DNA from: Phycisphaerae bacterium
GTDB lineage: Bacteria > Planctomycetota > Phycisphaerae > Sedimentisphaerales > Anaerobacaceae
Reading direction: 5' to 3'
NCBI GenBank assembly: GCA_028714855.1
Contig: JAQTLP010000008.1
Span: 62,001-126,000 of the forward strand
DNA length: 64,000 nt
Shown here: in pieces, positions 1-8,699 of the stretch
How positions within the stretch are numbered: the stretch's first letter is position 1
How the letters are laid out: every line of letters starts with the position of its first letter
Notes under the pieces: generated by a model
Seen by the model: only the letters and a program-made list of their open reading frames with translations
What the model was told of the DNA's origin: nothing
The model's database searches: none
Position numbers and translations under genes: made by a program

Positions 1-480
1 TTTTTTTGCGTGTTCAACCGGCTCAAGCTGTGTCTTTTTCTTGCCGCTGTTAATATACACCTTGTTTTTCTTCCAGATATCTTTTTTAACATCAATAGAT
101 ACAATAATACTCTGATTCCCAAAATTATCCGATGCTTCCCTGATTAAATTTGGATTTGTAACTGATGAAGTATTAATAATAACTTTTTCAGCGCCTATTT
201 TTAATATCTGTCTTATTTCATCTAAATTTTTAATCCCTCCCCCTACGGCAAACGGCATAAATGCCTCCTCAGCAATTTTCTCAACCAGGTCAAGCGGCAA
301 AAGCCTGTTCTCATTAGTTGCGGTAATATCTAAAAAGACCAACTCGTCCGCCTCCAGATCATTGAAAATCTTTATTGCGTTCATAGGGTCCCCTATATAA
401 GTGGGACTTTTGAACTTGACCGTTTTAACTAATCCTTTATTCTTCAGTAATAAACAGGGAATCACTCGCGGACGGAACAT
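1..480 (-). CDS. wbuZ: HisF-like cyclase subunit of sugar amidation (WbuZ type), partial
   Basis: This is the first 160 codons of a HisF-family TIM barrel; the 3' end runs off the window start. The start is an ATG at 480. Readable family motifs are VIPCLLL near the N-terminus, a DPMNA segment, DELVFLDITAT and the phosphate-binding AVGGGIKN loop. In histidine synthesis HisF uses ammonia from HisH. Here it follows a HisH-like amidase and an N-acetyl sugar amidotransferase in one operon. I therefore infer that it works in amidination of a surface sugar, as in the WbpG/HisH2/HisF2 sets of O-antigen loci. No other his gene is nearby. The fold is certain; the pathway is inferred from context. Confidence 0.85.
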   Translation of the reverse strand, partial: MFRPRVIPCLLLKNKGLVKTVKFKSPTYIGDPMNAIKIFNDLEADELVFLDITATNENRLLPLDLVEKIAEEAFMPFAVGGGIKNLDEIRQILKIGAEKVIINTSSVTNPNLIREASDNFGNQSIIVSIDVKKDIWKKNKVYINSGKKKTQLEPVEHAKK

Positions 481-508
481 AAAATAAAATCTCTAAAAGG
501 TTATAAAT

Positions 509-1126
509 CTATGTTTTTTCAACAAAGTTTCCTAAAATCTTAAGGCCGTTTTTATGACTTTTTTCCGGATGAAATTGCGTACCGTAAATATTATCCTTCT
601 GTATAGATGATACAAACCTGATACTATATTCTGTCGTGGAGCTTATATCATCTTTTTTATCGGCGCAAACATGAAAAGAATGGACAAAATAAAATAAAGC
701 ATCTTTTTCCAAACCGTCATATAAAATACACTCCTTTTCCGGTCTTATAGTATTCCAGCCCATGTGAGGTATTTTATAAATGGAATTGGATGTGTTAAAA
801 TCGAACCTTACTGTCCCGGCATCCAGCCATCCAAAACCTTCGCAATCTCCTTCCTCGCTATGTTTCGTAAACAATTGCATGCCAAGGCATATACCTAAAA
901 TCGGAGTTTTTTGTGAAAGAACCTTCTCATTCAAAATATCAATGAGGTTCCGCTTTTTCAGCTTGTCCATTCCGTTCCTGAAATGCCCCACGCCGGGCAG
1001 TATCAATTTACCGGCATTCTTTATGTCCTCTATTTTTGACGAAACTATGGCGTCGGCATTAATTCTTTTAAATGCTTTTAATACAGACCAAAGATTCCCC
1101 ATTTCATAGTCAACGATAACTATCAT
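509..1126 (-). CDS. hisH: HisH-like glutamine amidotransferase subunit (sugar amidation)
   Basis: A 205-residue class I glutamine amidotransferase, the usual HisH length. The nucleophile lies in GICLGMQLF (about Cys80), and the other triad residues are in QFHPEKS near the C-terminus (about His186 and Glu188). The N-terminal VDYEMGNLWSV is the HisH signature. It should hydrolyse glutamine and channel ammonia to the HisF-like partner. It starts one base after the stop of the upstream amidotransferase and ends 28 bases before the HisF start, so the three are co-transcribed. The neighbours point to amidation of a glycan sugar, not to histidine synthesis. Confidence 0.9.
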   Translation of the reverse strand: MIVIVDYEMGNLWSVLKAFKRINADAIVSSKIEDIKNAGKLILPGVGHFRNGMDKLKKRNLIDILNEKVLSQKTPILGICLGMQLFTKHSEEGDCEGFGWLDAGTVRFDFNTSNSIYKIPHMGWNTIRPEKECILYDGLEKDALFYFVHSFHVCADKKDDISSTTEYSIRFVSSIQKDNIYGTQFHPEKSHKNGLKILGNFVEKT

Positions 1127-1127
1127 T

Positions 1128-2261
1128 TTACTCGTTTTCTAAATATTTAAGATAAAGCAATTTGGGAATTAAACCCAGTTTGACGGAAATCTTAATCGGT
1201 ATTTTAAAAAATTTAATGATTTTATAATAATTAGGATAATCATTAAAACTTTTAACAGGCAGGTTCATAATATTATTGAATTCTTCTTTCGTGAGGCCCA
1301 GTTTACTGATGACATAATCTACAATCTCGGTTTTAACGTGATGCGGATTTCGCTCTATCTCTTTAATCGCGGTTTCTCTATCTGTTATCCCCTCTCTTAT
1401 CATCGCCGAATAATCGACTATTCTTTTATCAATATTGAACTTTTTTGGCAGCAGGTATGACTGGTAGAATTTAGTATAAACAGATTCATGATGATGGCCG
1501 CCATAATCCTGCCACCCTAACTCCTTCTGCAGGAAAGGTTTTATTTTGGCTTTCTCATATTTAAAATAATTAAGGATTGGTATCACTTTAATACCAAGAA
1601 TAATATTATAATACAAAACATCCATTAGTTTAAAATTAGGAAACGTCTTCAATTTTACACTTCCGAACTTTTTATGGACATAGTCAATATATTTGCCATC
1701 CATATAAGTCCATCCGATTGGCATTAGACCTTCGGCCCTGAATGAGTGTCCGTTAAAAACATACTTAACGCCTTCTTTTGCCGCCATTTTTACTAATATC
1801 GAATGAATCCCGACATCTGTAGGAATTTCGGTATCAGGAGTCGAAGCTCTTAAAAACGATATTTGTAAATCTTTAAACTCTTCCCATTCCACCACGTACG
1901 TATAAAGATCAACATTCAGCATGGAACAGGCATTCTTGATATTCCTTACTGCAATATCCGAATCCCATCCATTATCAAAATGTACAGCTAAGGGACGTAT
2001 CCCAAGTTGTACCAACTGGTATAATACATAAGTACTATCTGTTCCGCCACTTACACCAATTATACAATCGTATTTTTCCCCTTTGCCTTTCCTTCTTGCT
2101 TTTTTAATTAAATTGTCAAGATTCTCCTGACCCTTATTGTCAAGCGGGTAGATTCTTTTTAGTTCATCATGTATCTTGCAATACTGGCATACCCCATTTT
2201 CGTCAAAAATAATGCCCGGTATCCTGTCGTCTAAAATGCATCTTGAACAAACTTTATCCAT
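1128..2261 (-). CDS. N-acetyl sugar amidotransferase (WbuX/WbpG/PseA family)
   Basis: A 377-residue ATP-dependent amidotransferase. The N-terminus carries two CxxC pairs (Cys5/8 and Cys25/28), a likely zinc ribbon. An ATP pyrophosphatase PP-loop, SGGTDS, follows at about residues 71-76. Members convert an acetamido group on a UDP- or CMP-sugar to an acetamidino or amidine group, using ammonia from HisH/HisF-like partners. Those two genes follow directly. I chose the ATG at 2261 because AGGA lies about 8 bases upstream; an in-frame TTG at 2279 is less likely. The exact sugar cannot be read from sequence. Confidence 0.88.
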   Translation of the reverse strand: MDKVCSRCILDDRIPGIIFDENGVCQYCKIHDELKRIYPLDNKGQENLDNLIKKARRKGKGEKYDCIIGVSGGTDSTYVLYQLVQLGIRPLAVHFDNGWDSDIAVRNIKNACSMLNVDLYTYVVEWEEFKDLQISFLRASTPDTEIPTDVGIHSILVKMAAKEGVKYVFNGHSFRAEGLMPIGWTYMDGKYIDYVHKKFGSVKLKTFPNFKLMDVLYYNIILGIKVIPILNYFKYEKAKIKPFLQKELGWQDYGGHHHESVYTKFYQSYLLPKKFNIDKRIVDYSAMIREGITDRETAIKEIERNPHHVKTEIVDYVISKLGLTKEEFNNIMNLPVKSFNDYPNYYKIIKFFKIPIKISVKLGLIPKLLYLKYLENE

Positions 2262-2289
2262 ATCAGATTCCTGCTGCAAAATTTACTTA

Positions 2290-2403
2290 TTAGCTTCCAT
2301 AAATATCGTGTATTCTAATGGCGTTTAATGCTTCACTGGAGATAGCAGTAAATTTGGTTTGTGTATCGGAAATATGCCAATAACCTGAAACCGCCTTTGC
2401 AGG
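2290..2403 (-). pseudogene. Remnant of a second GT2 glycosyltransferase
   Basis: Read on the minus strand in one frame, this gap encodes AKAVSGYWHISDTQTKFTA, then SSEALNAIRIHDIYGS and a stop. It matches the internal SGYWHIADSQTGYT...DIDKIY segment of the intact glycosyltransferase just upstream (stop at 2422). Nothing recognisable of the N-terminal catalytic half precedes it. It looks like the left-over core of a paralogous GT2 that was largely deleted, and it is too short to work. Confidence 0.6.
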
Positions 2404-2421
2404 CAGCTAAGGTAAAATCTC

Positions 2422-3372
2422 TCATTTCAAATCCTTATTACTTTCCATATCGAACCACATCGCAAAGAGCGTAAACTGTATGGCGGTAATACACGAAAAC
2501 ATCGCCGCAAGAGCATTTATCGGCGGGATATGCCCCTGGAAAATCCATATATAAAACACTCTGATAAAAAGAAGCACTGTAGCGACATCAAACAAAAAAG
2601 CGAACACGTAGAAGAAAATCAGCGGATGAAAATCCCTGATAACATATTTCTCCTTCATCCTGTATAAAAAACACTTCAGCAGCAGCCAGGAAAGTTTCGG
2701 CACGACGTGATGAATCCTTATGCCGCTCTTTCCGCCGACGTTATAAACCGGTTTGACCGGCACATCACGGACCCTTAGATTGTAAATATTGAGTTTAACC
2801 AGCAGGTCGTTGGGCATACCGTAACGTTTATAAATCTTGTCGATGTCGATAAGCTCAAGAGAGCGGAGATTTATCACGGTATAGCCGGTCTGGGAATCGG
2901 CAATATGCCAGTACCCGCTTGCTATTTTCGTCAAGAGCGAAAGGAATGAATTACCGAGGTATCTCACTTTCGGAATAATATTCCACGCATTGCCGGTGAA
3001 AAGCCGGTTGCCTTTGGCATAATCAATCTGACCTGTCACCACCGGCTCCAGAAGGTCTGGCAGATCCTCCGGGGCCATTTGAGCGTCACCAGCCATAACG
3101 GCGGTGGCTGACATCTTATTATCACGCGCCCATTTGTAACCGCTTGCGATAGCGCCTCCGACGCCCTGGTTTTCTTCGTGCTGAATCAGAATGACCCTGC
3201 CTTTAGATTTATCGGCTTCGTCGCGAACTATTTCCGCCGTCCTGTCTGTGCTCTTGTCGTCCACCACCACTATTTTGTCAACATACTCCGGCATAGTTTC
3301 AAGAACTTTGCCGATGAGTTGTTCTTCGTTATACGCCGGAACAACCACGCAAACCGTATGTTCTTTATACAT
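2422..3372 (-). CDS. GT2 family glycosyltransferase, polyprenyl-phosphate type
   Basis: A 316-residue family 2 glycosyltransferase. The GT-A fold shows VVPAYNEEQLIGKVL at the N-terminus, VVDDKSTDRT (about Asp38-Asp39) for nucleotide binding, and a GDAQM segment where the metal-binding DxD usually lies. Two hydrophobic helices close the C-terminus, so it is membrane-tethered. The type resembles dolichol/undecaprenyl-phosphate mannose synthases, which load one sugar onto a lipid carrier. The start has a strong ribosome site (AAGGAG) about 6 bases upstream. It lies 24 bases after the SHMT-like gene and upstream of the amidation trio, so it probably serves the same glycan. Donor and acceptor are unknown. 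Confidence 0.88.
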   Translation of the reverse strand: MYKEHTVCVVVPAYNEEQLIGKVLETMPEYVDKIVVVDDKSTDRTAEIVRDEADKSKGRVILIQHEENQGVGGAIASGYKWARDNKMSATAVMAGDAQMAPEDLPDLLEPVVTGQIDYAKGNRLFTGNAWNIIPKVRYLGNSFLSLLTKIASGYWHIADSQTGYTVINLRSLELIDIDKIYKRYGMPNDLLVKLNIYNLRVRDVPVKPVYNVGGKSGIRIHHVVPKLSWLLLKCFLYRMKEKYVIRDFHPLIFFYVFAFLFDVATVLLFIRVFYIWIFQGHIPPINALAAMFSCITAIQFTLFAMWFDMESNKDLK

Positions 3373-3396
3373 TACCGTCTCCTTATCAGCAATAAA

Positions 3397-4812
3397 CTAC
3401 CACATTGGAAACCTGTGGCACAATTCAGTTGCTTTAGCTCTGGCCTGCTGCCTGAATGAATTGTCTATTTTATATTCCGTCCCGCTTATTATCTCTACGC
3501 GTTTAAGCACTGCATCTATCATTTCCGCTATAGTCTGTATCTCTTCGCCCCCCATCCCGTTTCTCGTAACGATAGGCGTCCCCAATCTGATGCCGCTGGT
3601 AATCGCCGACGGCCTTTCGTCATACGGCAGCCGCATTCTGTCAACGGTTATGCCGCATTCCTCAAGACACTTCTGCGCTGTCACGCCCGTCAAATGCTCC
3701 CGTGAATTCGCTGCGTTTATCAGGACCATATGATTATCCGTCCCTTTCGTGAGCACGTCAAGCCCCAAACCGGCCAAATAGCCTGCCAGCTTCCCCGCAT
3801 TTCCCACGATTTTGAATTGTCTGCTCCTGTATTCATCGGTAAGCATTTCTTTGAAGAAGACCGCTTTGGCCGCTATATGGTTCAAATATGGCGTCCCCTG
3901 CACCCCCGGAAACGTTATGTCCTCAATTCGTTTCCACAGAGGTATGCTTTTACCCCGCACTTTTATCTTTTTCTCGTATTCTTTCCCCATCAGTATCAGC
4001 CCGCCTCTCGGTCCTCCCGGCTTATAAGTGCTCGTTGTCGTAAAATGCGCGTAATCCATCGGCGACGGATGGGCGCCTGCCGAGACTAATCCGGATATGT
4101 GCGATATGTCCGCCAGAAGATACGCACCGACCTCGTCCGCTATCTCCCTGAACTTTTTGAAATCTATTGTCCTGACGTAAAAAGAAGCGCCGCATATAAT
4201 CAGCTTGGGTTTTACCTTGAGCGCCTTGTCCTTAATGGCATCGTAATCCAGAAGAAATGTCTTCTTATCAACGTAATAACTCTCCGCTGCGAAAAACCTG
4301 CCGGTCAGGGAAACCTCGTCCCCATGCGAATAATGTCCCCCCTGCTCCGAGCCGAGACTTAATATTTTCTCTCCCGGCTCCAACGCCGCCGTTATAACAA
4401 TTTGGTTTGCGCCGGTGCCGGAATGCGGCTGAACGTTTGCATATTGTGCTCCGAACGCCTCTTTGGCCCTGGCGATTGCGAGTCTCTCCACATCGTCGAT
4501 AACTTCACAGCCGCCGTGACACCTCGCCCCCGGAAAACCCTCTGCCGTTTTATTCTGAACAACCGAACCGAGCGCCGCCAAAACAGCCCGCGAACACTGG
4601 TTCTCCGCGGCAAGAAGCTCTATATTATCCTGCAGGCGCCCATACTCTCTTTTTATCAGCTCATAAACACCGGCGTCCGTTTCTTTCAGGGTGCTGATTT
4701 GCCCTCTATGATATTCCTCAAAACTTGTCTTTCCCCGTCTGCTTATCTTGCCAACCCCGCGAAGTTTGTCCACGACGTAACGGGATTTCGATTGTTTTTT
4801 TGTTAAACGCAT
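3397..4812 (-). CDS. glyA: Serine hydroxymethyltransferase-like PLP enzyme (divergent)
   Basis: A 471-residue fold-type I PLP enzyme of the SHMT family, with about 45 extra basic N-terminal residues. Clear landmarks are IELLAAEN, the NVQPHSGTGAN loop, DISHISGLVSAG and TTTSTYKPGGPRGG, whose Lys264 should bind PLP. SHMT moves the C1 unit of serine to tetrahydrofolate. Several active-site positions differ from the standard enzyme: NKYAEGYPGKRYYGG reads NKTAEGFPGARCHGG, and the His before the PLP lysine is Tyr263. It is followed within 24 bases by a surface-glycan GT2. It may be the housekeeping glyA or a relative acting on another amino acid. No clear ribosome site is visible. Confidence 0.75.
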   Translation of the reverse strand: MRLTKKQSKSRYVVDKLRGVGKISRRGKTSFEEYHRGQISTLKETDAGVYELIKREYGRLQDNIELLAAENQCSRAVLAALGSVVQNKTAEGFPGARCHGGCEVIDDVERLAIARAKEAFGAQYANVQPHSGTGANQIVITAALEPGEKILSLGSEQGGHYSHGDEVSLTGRFFAAESYYVDKKTFLLDYDAIKDKALKVKPKLIICGASFYVRTIDFKKFREIADEVGAYLLADISHISGLVSAGAHPSPMDYAHFTTTSTYKPGGPRGGLILMGKEYEKKIKVRGKSIPLWKRIEDITFPGVQGTPYLNHIAAKAVFFKEMLTDEYRSRQFKIVGNAGKLAGYLAGLGLDVLTKGTDNHMVLINAANSREHLTGVTAQKCLEECGITVDRMRLPYDERPSAITSGIRLGTPIVTRNGMGGEEIQTIAEMIDAVLKRVEIISGTEYKIDNSFRQQARAKATELCHRFPMW

Positions 4813-4833
4813 TGCAAGTTTTGTTATAAACTC

Positions 4834-6993
4834 CTAGCTGAAAAAGCTCCTGATAATATCATTAAACGTCACGTAAAGAATAAGTGCAATCACAAGCATC
4901 CAGCCGACAGAAGCGATTTTCTCCTGAACACGCACACTGACAGGAGTTCCTTTGATTTTCTCAATCAGCAAAAACACAATAAAGCCTCCGTCAAAAGGCA
5001 GCAGAGGCAAAATATTAAACACCGCGATAGATGCGCTTATCAAACCAAGAAAGTAGGCATAATCTATCAACGGCCGTTCAGCGACGATTTTGTAACTCAG
5101 GCTGATGATGCCGACAGGCCCCATAAGACTCTTCGGGCTGACAAGTCCGCCCACAAGACCTTTCAGCGTTATGTACGCCTGGGCGATAAACATAACGGTC
5201 TTCCTGTATCCAATACCGATTGCCTCGACCGGACCGCTTGCCTTGTAAAGTCTCTCTAACGGCTTGAACGGAACCAAATCAGCGAAAACCGATTTGACAG
5301 CCGCAAAATTCTCATCCGCCTTAACATCCAATTTAACGCTGCCGGTTTCCTTTTCACCTGCACGATAAGCTATCTCGATGCGCTTGCCGGCTTTCTGTCT
5401 TATTTCACGGACTACATCGTAAAAGCTTGAAACCTTGACCTTGTCAACGGCGGTTATCACCGCGCCGCGAGGAATGTCCAGTTCGGGATAATCTTTGGTG
5501 GAAATAGTCTTGGCGACTACCGGATGCTCAGCATCAAACACTGTTCCAACGCCAATTAACACAGGCCCGTCTTTCTTCGAACGTTTCGGCGTAACCGTAA
5601 CGGTAAGCTCATTTTCCGTCCCGTCAACTTTACGCAATACCTTTATCGGCATTTCCTTGTCTTCGTACTTTGTGGTGACATCGCGAAGCTCTTTATAAGT
5701 TGGATTTTCAACCTCCCCCGCCGCAAGAACAATATCGCCGCTTTGCAGTTCCTCCTTAGTCCCGATTTCCTTCCGTTCCTCCTTGCTGCCGAACAGCGCC
5801 TTGAGCTTTTTTGCAGTTGGCGGCGGTTCTTTCGAAACATCTTCCAATCGCATACGCGGAACCATCGAACATATATTGCCGGTTTCGGATTCAGCCTCAT
5901 TTTTTATGTCTGCCGCAATCAAACTCAGTTTAATTTTTGCTTCAACCTCTCCGCTCTCGCCGCCCGCCCAGATGCGCTCTGCCTTAACCGTCGCCGCCGG
6001 TGCTATGGAATCTTGAGCTGTTTTTTCAAACTCCCAGTAGTTCTGCACACTCCTGCCGTCAACAGATACAATCCGGTCGCCCGGACGCAGCCCCGTCCTT
6101 TCGAACAGTTCATTAACGTCATTGGCGTCGGAAATCTTTGCGACAATCAGACTCTGCGGCAGAACGATGCCGAACTTTTTCATTTCATCCCCGGGCTCCT
6201 TTTCAGCCACAAGTGTATAATCTCCGATACTGCCGTCTTCGTGCCTGACTTTTAACGCGACCTTTTTCTCCTTGCCCGACAAAGCCGCCTCTACCGCGAT
6301 ATCATAATAATCGAGGTTTTTGTTTCTGCCTGCTATCTCAATTACCTCGTCACCTGCCGTTAGTCCCGCTTGGGCCGCAGGCGACCCCGGCACCACGCCG
6401 CCGACTACCGCAGGCACCCGGTTTATGCCAATCAGAAAAACAACCATAAATACGATAAGTGCGCTGATAGCGTTAAAAACCACCCCTGCCGCTATAACAG
6501 CCATACGGGCGCTGACCGGCTTATTGGCAAACGAACGCGGGTCATCGCATTCTTTTATCTGGCCGACGTCTTCCTGACCGAGCATCTTGACAAAACCGCC
6601 GAACGGAATAGCTCCGATGCGATATTCGGTCTCGCCCGGCTGGTGCTCTTTCTTGCCTACGGTAAAACTTAACCTGCCGTCGTCAGAGCCGTCTCCTTTG
6701 GGAAAAAACTGCGGCAGAATGCGGATACGCATGCCCTTCTCGGTTCGCAAAATGCCAACCAACGTAGGCGGAAAACCGATTGAAAAGGCTTCTACCTTTA
6801 TCCCGCAGAGCTTGGCTAAAAGAAAATGCCCGAATTCGTGGACCAGAACAAATGCGCCAAAACCAAGCGCAACTAAAAGTACATTGCCGAAAACACCGAT
6901 GTTTCGGACTGCAAAATTAATAACCGCGGCAAAAACAGCAACCCACAAAACCGCGTAAATATACTGCTCAATTGCTCCCTTAGCTTTAGACAT
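4834..6993 (-). CDS. rseP: Site-2 (M50) intramembrane metalloprotease with four PDZ-like regions
   Basis: A 719-residue RseP/RIP zinc protease; typical members have about 450 residues. The catalytic HEFGH (about 52-56) sits in the first membrane helices, and the second metal motif NILPLLPFDGG is in the C-terminal membrane part. Between them are four PDZ-like segments: GSPAAQAGLTAGDEVIEIAG, GLRPGDRIVSVDG, LQSGDIVLAAG and IPRGAVITAVDKVKV. It should cut membrane regulators such as anti-sigma factors after site-1 cleavage. ATG at 6993 (AAAGGG about 8 bases upstream) is preferred over an adjacent TTG. It follows dxr with an 11-base gap, a common bacterial pairing. Confidence 0.9.
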   Translation of the reverse strand: MSKAKGAIEQYIYAVLWVAVFAAVINFAVRNIGVFGNVLLVALGFGAFVLVHEFGHFLLAKLCGIKVEAFSIGFPPTLVGILRTEKGMRIRILPQFFPKGDGSDDGRLSFTVGKKEHQPGETEYRIGAIPFGGFVKMLGQEDVGQIKECDDPRSFANKPVSARMAVIAAGVVFNAISALIVFMVVFLIGINRVPAVVGGVVPGSPAAQAGLTAGDEVIEIAGRNKNLDYYDIAVEAALSGKEKKVALKVRHEDGSIGDYTLVAEKEPGDEMKKFGIVLPQSLIVAKISDANDVNELFERTGLRPGDRIVSVDGRSVQNYWEFEKTAQDSIAPAATVKAERIWAGGESGEVEAKIKLSLIAADIKNEAESETGNICSMVPRMRLEDVSKEPPPTAKKLKALFGSKEERKEIGTKEELQSGDIVLAAGEVENPTYKELRDVTTKYEDKEMPIKVLRKVDGTENELTVTVTPKRSKKDGPVLIGVGTVFDAEHPVVAKTISTKDYPELDIPRGAVITAVDKVKVSSFYDVVREIRQKAGKRIEIAYRAGEKETGSVKLDVKADENFAAVKSVFADLVPFKPLERLYKASGPVEAIGIGYRKTVMFIAQAYITLKGLVGGLVSPKSLMGPVGIISLSYKIVAERPLIDYAYFLGLISASIAVFNILPLLPFDGGFIVFLLIEKIKGTPVSVRVQEKIASVGWMLVIALILYVTFNDIIRSFFS

Positions 6994-7004
6994 CAAACAA
7001 CCCT

Positions 7005-8204
7005 TTAACTAATTACGCTCTTATGTTCCTGTGCTCTTCGTTCGACTTCTTTTCTCGCCCAGCTGTCCGCCTCAAAAAGTTCTTCGAGCGACACCCGTCT
7101 CTTAACATCGTGTTTATTCAGGCAATGCTCGATAAGCTCGACTATACGGGCAAATTTAATTCTGCCCGCGAGGAACTCCCCCACCGCTGCCTCATTCGCA
7201 GCGTTAAAAACAACCGCCGCCGTCCCGCCCGTTCGCGCAACCTCGAAACCCAGAGACAGCGCTCTAAACGTCTCCATATTCGGCTTCTCGAATGTAAGCC
7301 TGCCCAATTCGTCAAGCTGCAGATGCTCTGCAATCCCAGCTACTCGCGCCGGGTACGTCAAAGCATACTGAATCGGAAGACACATATCGGGCTTGCCTAA
7401 CTGCGCCATCATTGAGCCGTCCACAAATTCAACGAGCGAATGAACTATCGACTCCGGATGAATCAAAACTTCTATCTTATCGACCGGCATATCGAAAAGC
7501 CAGTGCGCCTCGATGACCTCGAGCGCCTTGTTCATCATAGTCGCCGAGTCAACGGTGATTTTCGGCCCCATGTCCCAGACAGGATGCGAAAGCGCCTGCT
7601 CCAGCGTTACATTTTCGATTTCCTCGGGGCTGCTCTTCCTGAACGGCCCGCCCGAAGACGTCAAAATGATTTTACTTACCTCTCCGTGCTTGCCCGCCTG
7701 CATCGCCTGGAAAATCGCCGAATGTTCGCTATCGACAGGCAAAATAAGCCCCCCGCTCGCCTTTACAGTCTGCATAAGCAGTTCGCCTGCGATAACCAAC
7801 GGCTCTTTATTGGCGATTGCGAGCGTCTTGCCCGCCTTTGCCGCCGAAAGCACCGCAGGCAGACCCGCCGCCCCGACAACCGCCGTTAGAACAATATCAA
7901 CTTCCTCAAGCTGCGCTATCTCCGCCAGCCCTTCCGGCCCAGCTAAAACCTCAACCCCGCCCTTCTGAAGGGCGGGGTCAACTTCCAAATCGCTGACCAG
8001 CCCCCGAAGCTCATCCGCAAAATCAGCGTTCGTAATCGCCGCAAACTTTGGCTTATACCTTCTGACTTGTTCAGCCAGCAGTTCCACTCGGCTGTGTGCG
8101 GATAGTGCTACAACCTCATAACCTGCCCCCAACGAATCAATTACTCGAAGCGCGTTTTTGCCTATCGAACCCGTCGAACCCAGAATCGCTATACGTTTCA
8201 CCAT
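7005..8204 (-). CDS. dxr: 1-deoxy-D-xylulose 5-phosphate reductoisomerase
   Basis: A 399-residue Dxr, the second step of the MEP isoprenoid pathway: DXP plus NADPH gives MEP. The NADPH-binding GSTGSIG is at residues 9-15. The central AVVGAAGLPA...ANKEPLV, the metal-site segment LPVDSEHSAIFQ and SSGGPFR are all present, and length is normal. Residues 75-83 (V-D-P-A-L-Q-K-G-G) look inserted between the usual ..SDLE and VEVLAG and are encoded by a 25-bp perfect GC palindrome (see 7954-7978). The gene is followed by rseP. Cytosolic. Confidence 0.95.
   Translation of the reverse strand: MVKRIAILGSTGSIGKNALRVIDSLGAGYEVVALSAHSRVELLAEQVRRYKPKFAAITNADFADELRGLVSDLEVDPALQKGGVEVLAGPEGLAEIAQLEEVDIVLTAVVGAAGLPAVLSAAKAGKTLAIANKEPLVIAGELLMQTVKASGGLILPVDSEHSAIFQAMQAGKHGEVSKIILTSSGGPFRKSSPEEIENVTLEQALSHPVWDMGPKITVDSATMMNKALEVIEAHWLFDMPVDKIEVLIHPESIVHSLVEFVDGSMMAQLGKPDMCLPIQYALTYPARVAGIAEHLQLDELGRLTFEKPNMETFRALSLGFEVARTGGTAAVVFNAANEAAVGEFLAGRIKFARIVELIEHCLNKHDVKRRVSLEELFEADSWARKEVERRAQEHKSVIS
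7954..7978. repeat. GC-rich palindrome inserted in frame in dxr
   Basis: A perfect inverted repeat with 12-base arms around one base: ACCCCGCCCTTC, T, GAAGGGCGGGGT. It lies inside the dxr coding region and adds about nine residues relative to the usual family spacing. Similar palindromes occur in mrdA and mreC and in several gaps of this window. Confidence 0.75.
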
Positions 8205-8387
8205 AACCTAAATACTATGCCCGAAAACCCCCAATGTCAAGGATTTCGCTTAGCCCCGGCATTTTAATAACGGGGGTTGTTTCTCCCACGCCTCGCAAAT
8301 CGACCAGCGACTAATTTCTTGTTGCTCTTACACGAACACCGGCATAAAATCTGTAAATAGTTTTATATATTATTATGTTATCTGCTT

Positions 8388-8699
8388 ATGAACAATCTTA
8401 GGCATGTCATCAGCATAGTATCTTTTTTGCTCTTTGCGCTAGTCGCAATAGGCAACTGGTCTCTTATCATTGATTACTATTGGAAGCGTTTTAAAAAGGT
8501 TGAGGTTCATCATTCACTCATTTATTTCATAGGCCCCATCTGTTTTACCCTTGGCTTTTTCCTTCTCCCGTTAAAGATGAGCCCTTACTTGTTCTTATTA
8601 ATCCTACTTGATCCAGGTACGGTTCTCTCTGTTATTGGCCTTCCTTGGTTGATTATAGTCTTCATAGCTGACTCTAAACCCAAGAATAAGAGAGATTAG
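8388..8699 (+). CDS. Small three-helix membrane protein, unknown
   Basis: A 103-residue protein that I do not recognise. It has about three hydrophobic segments: residues 6-27, 44-61 and 68-92. A basic stretch (WKRFKKVE) follows the first, and a charged tail (SKPKNKRD) ends the protein. It stands alone, divergent from dxr, with an AT-rich upstream stretch and no clear ribosome site. The hydrophobic pattern and fitting tail charge make it a plausible real gene, but nothing indicates its role. Confidence 0.55.
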   Translation: MNNLRHVISIVSFLLFALVAIGNWSLIIDYYWKRFKKVEVHHSLIYFIGPICFTLGFFLLPLKMSPYLFLLILLDPGTVLSVIGLPWLIIVFIADSKPKNKRD

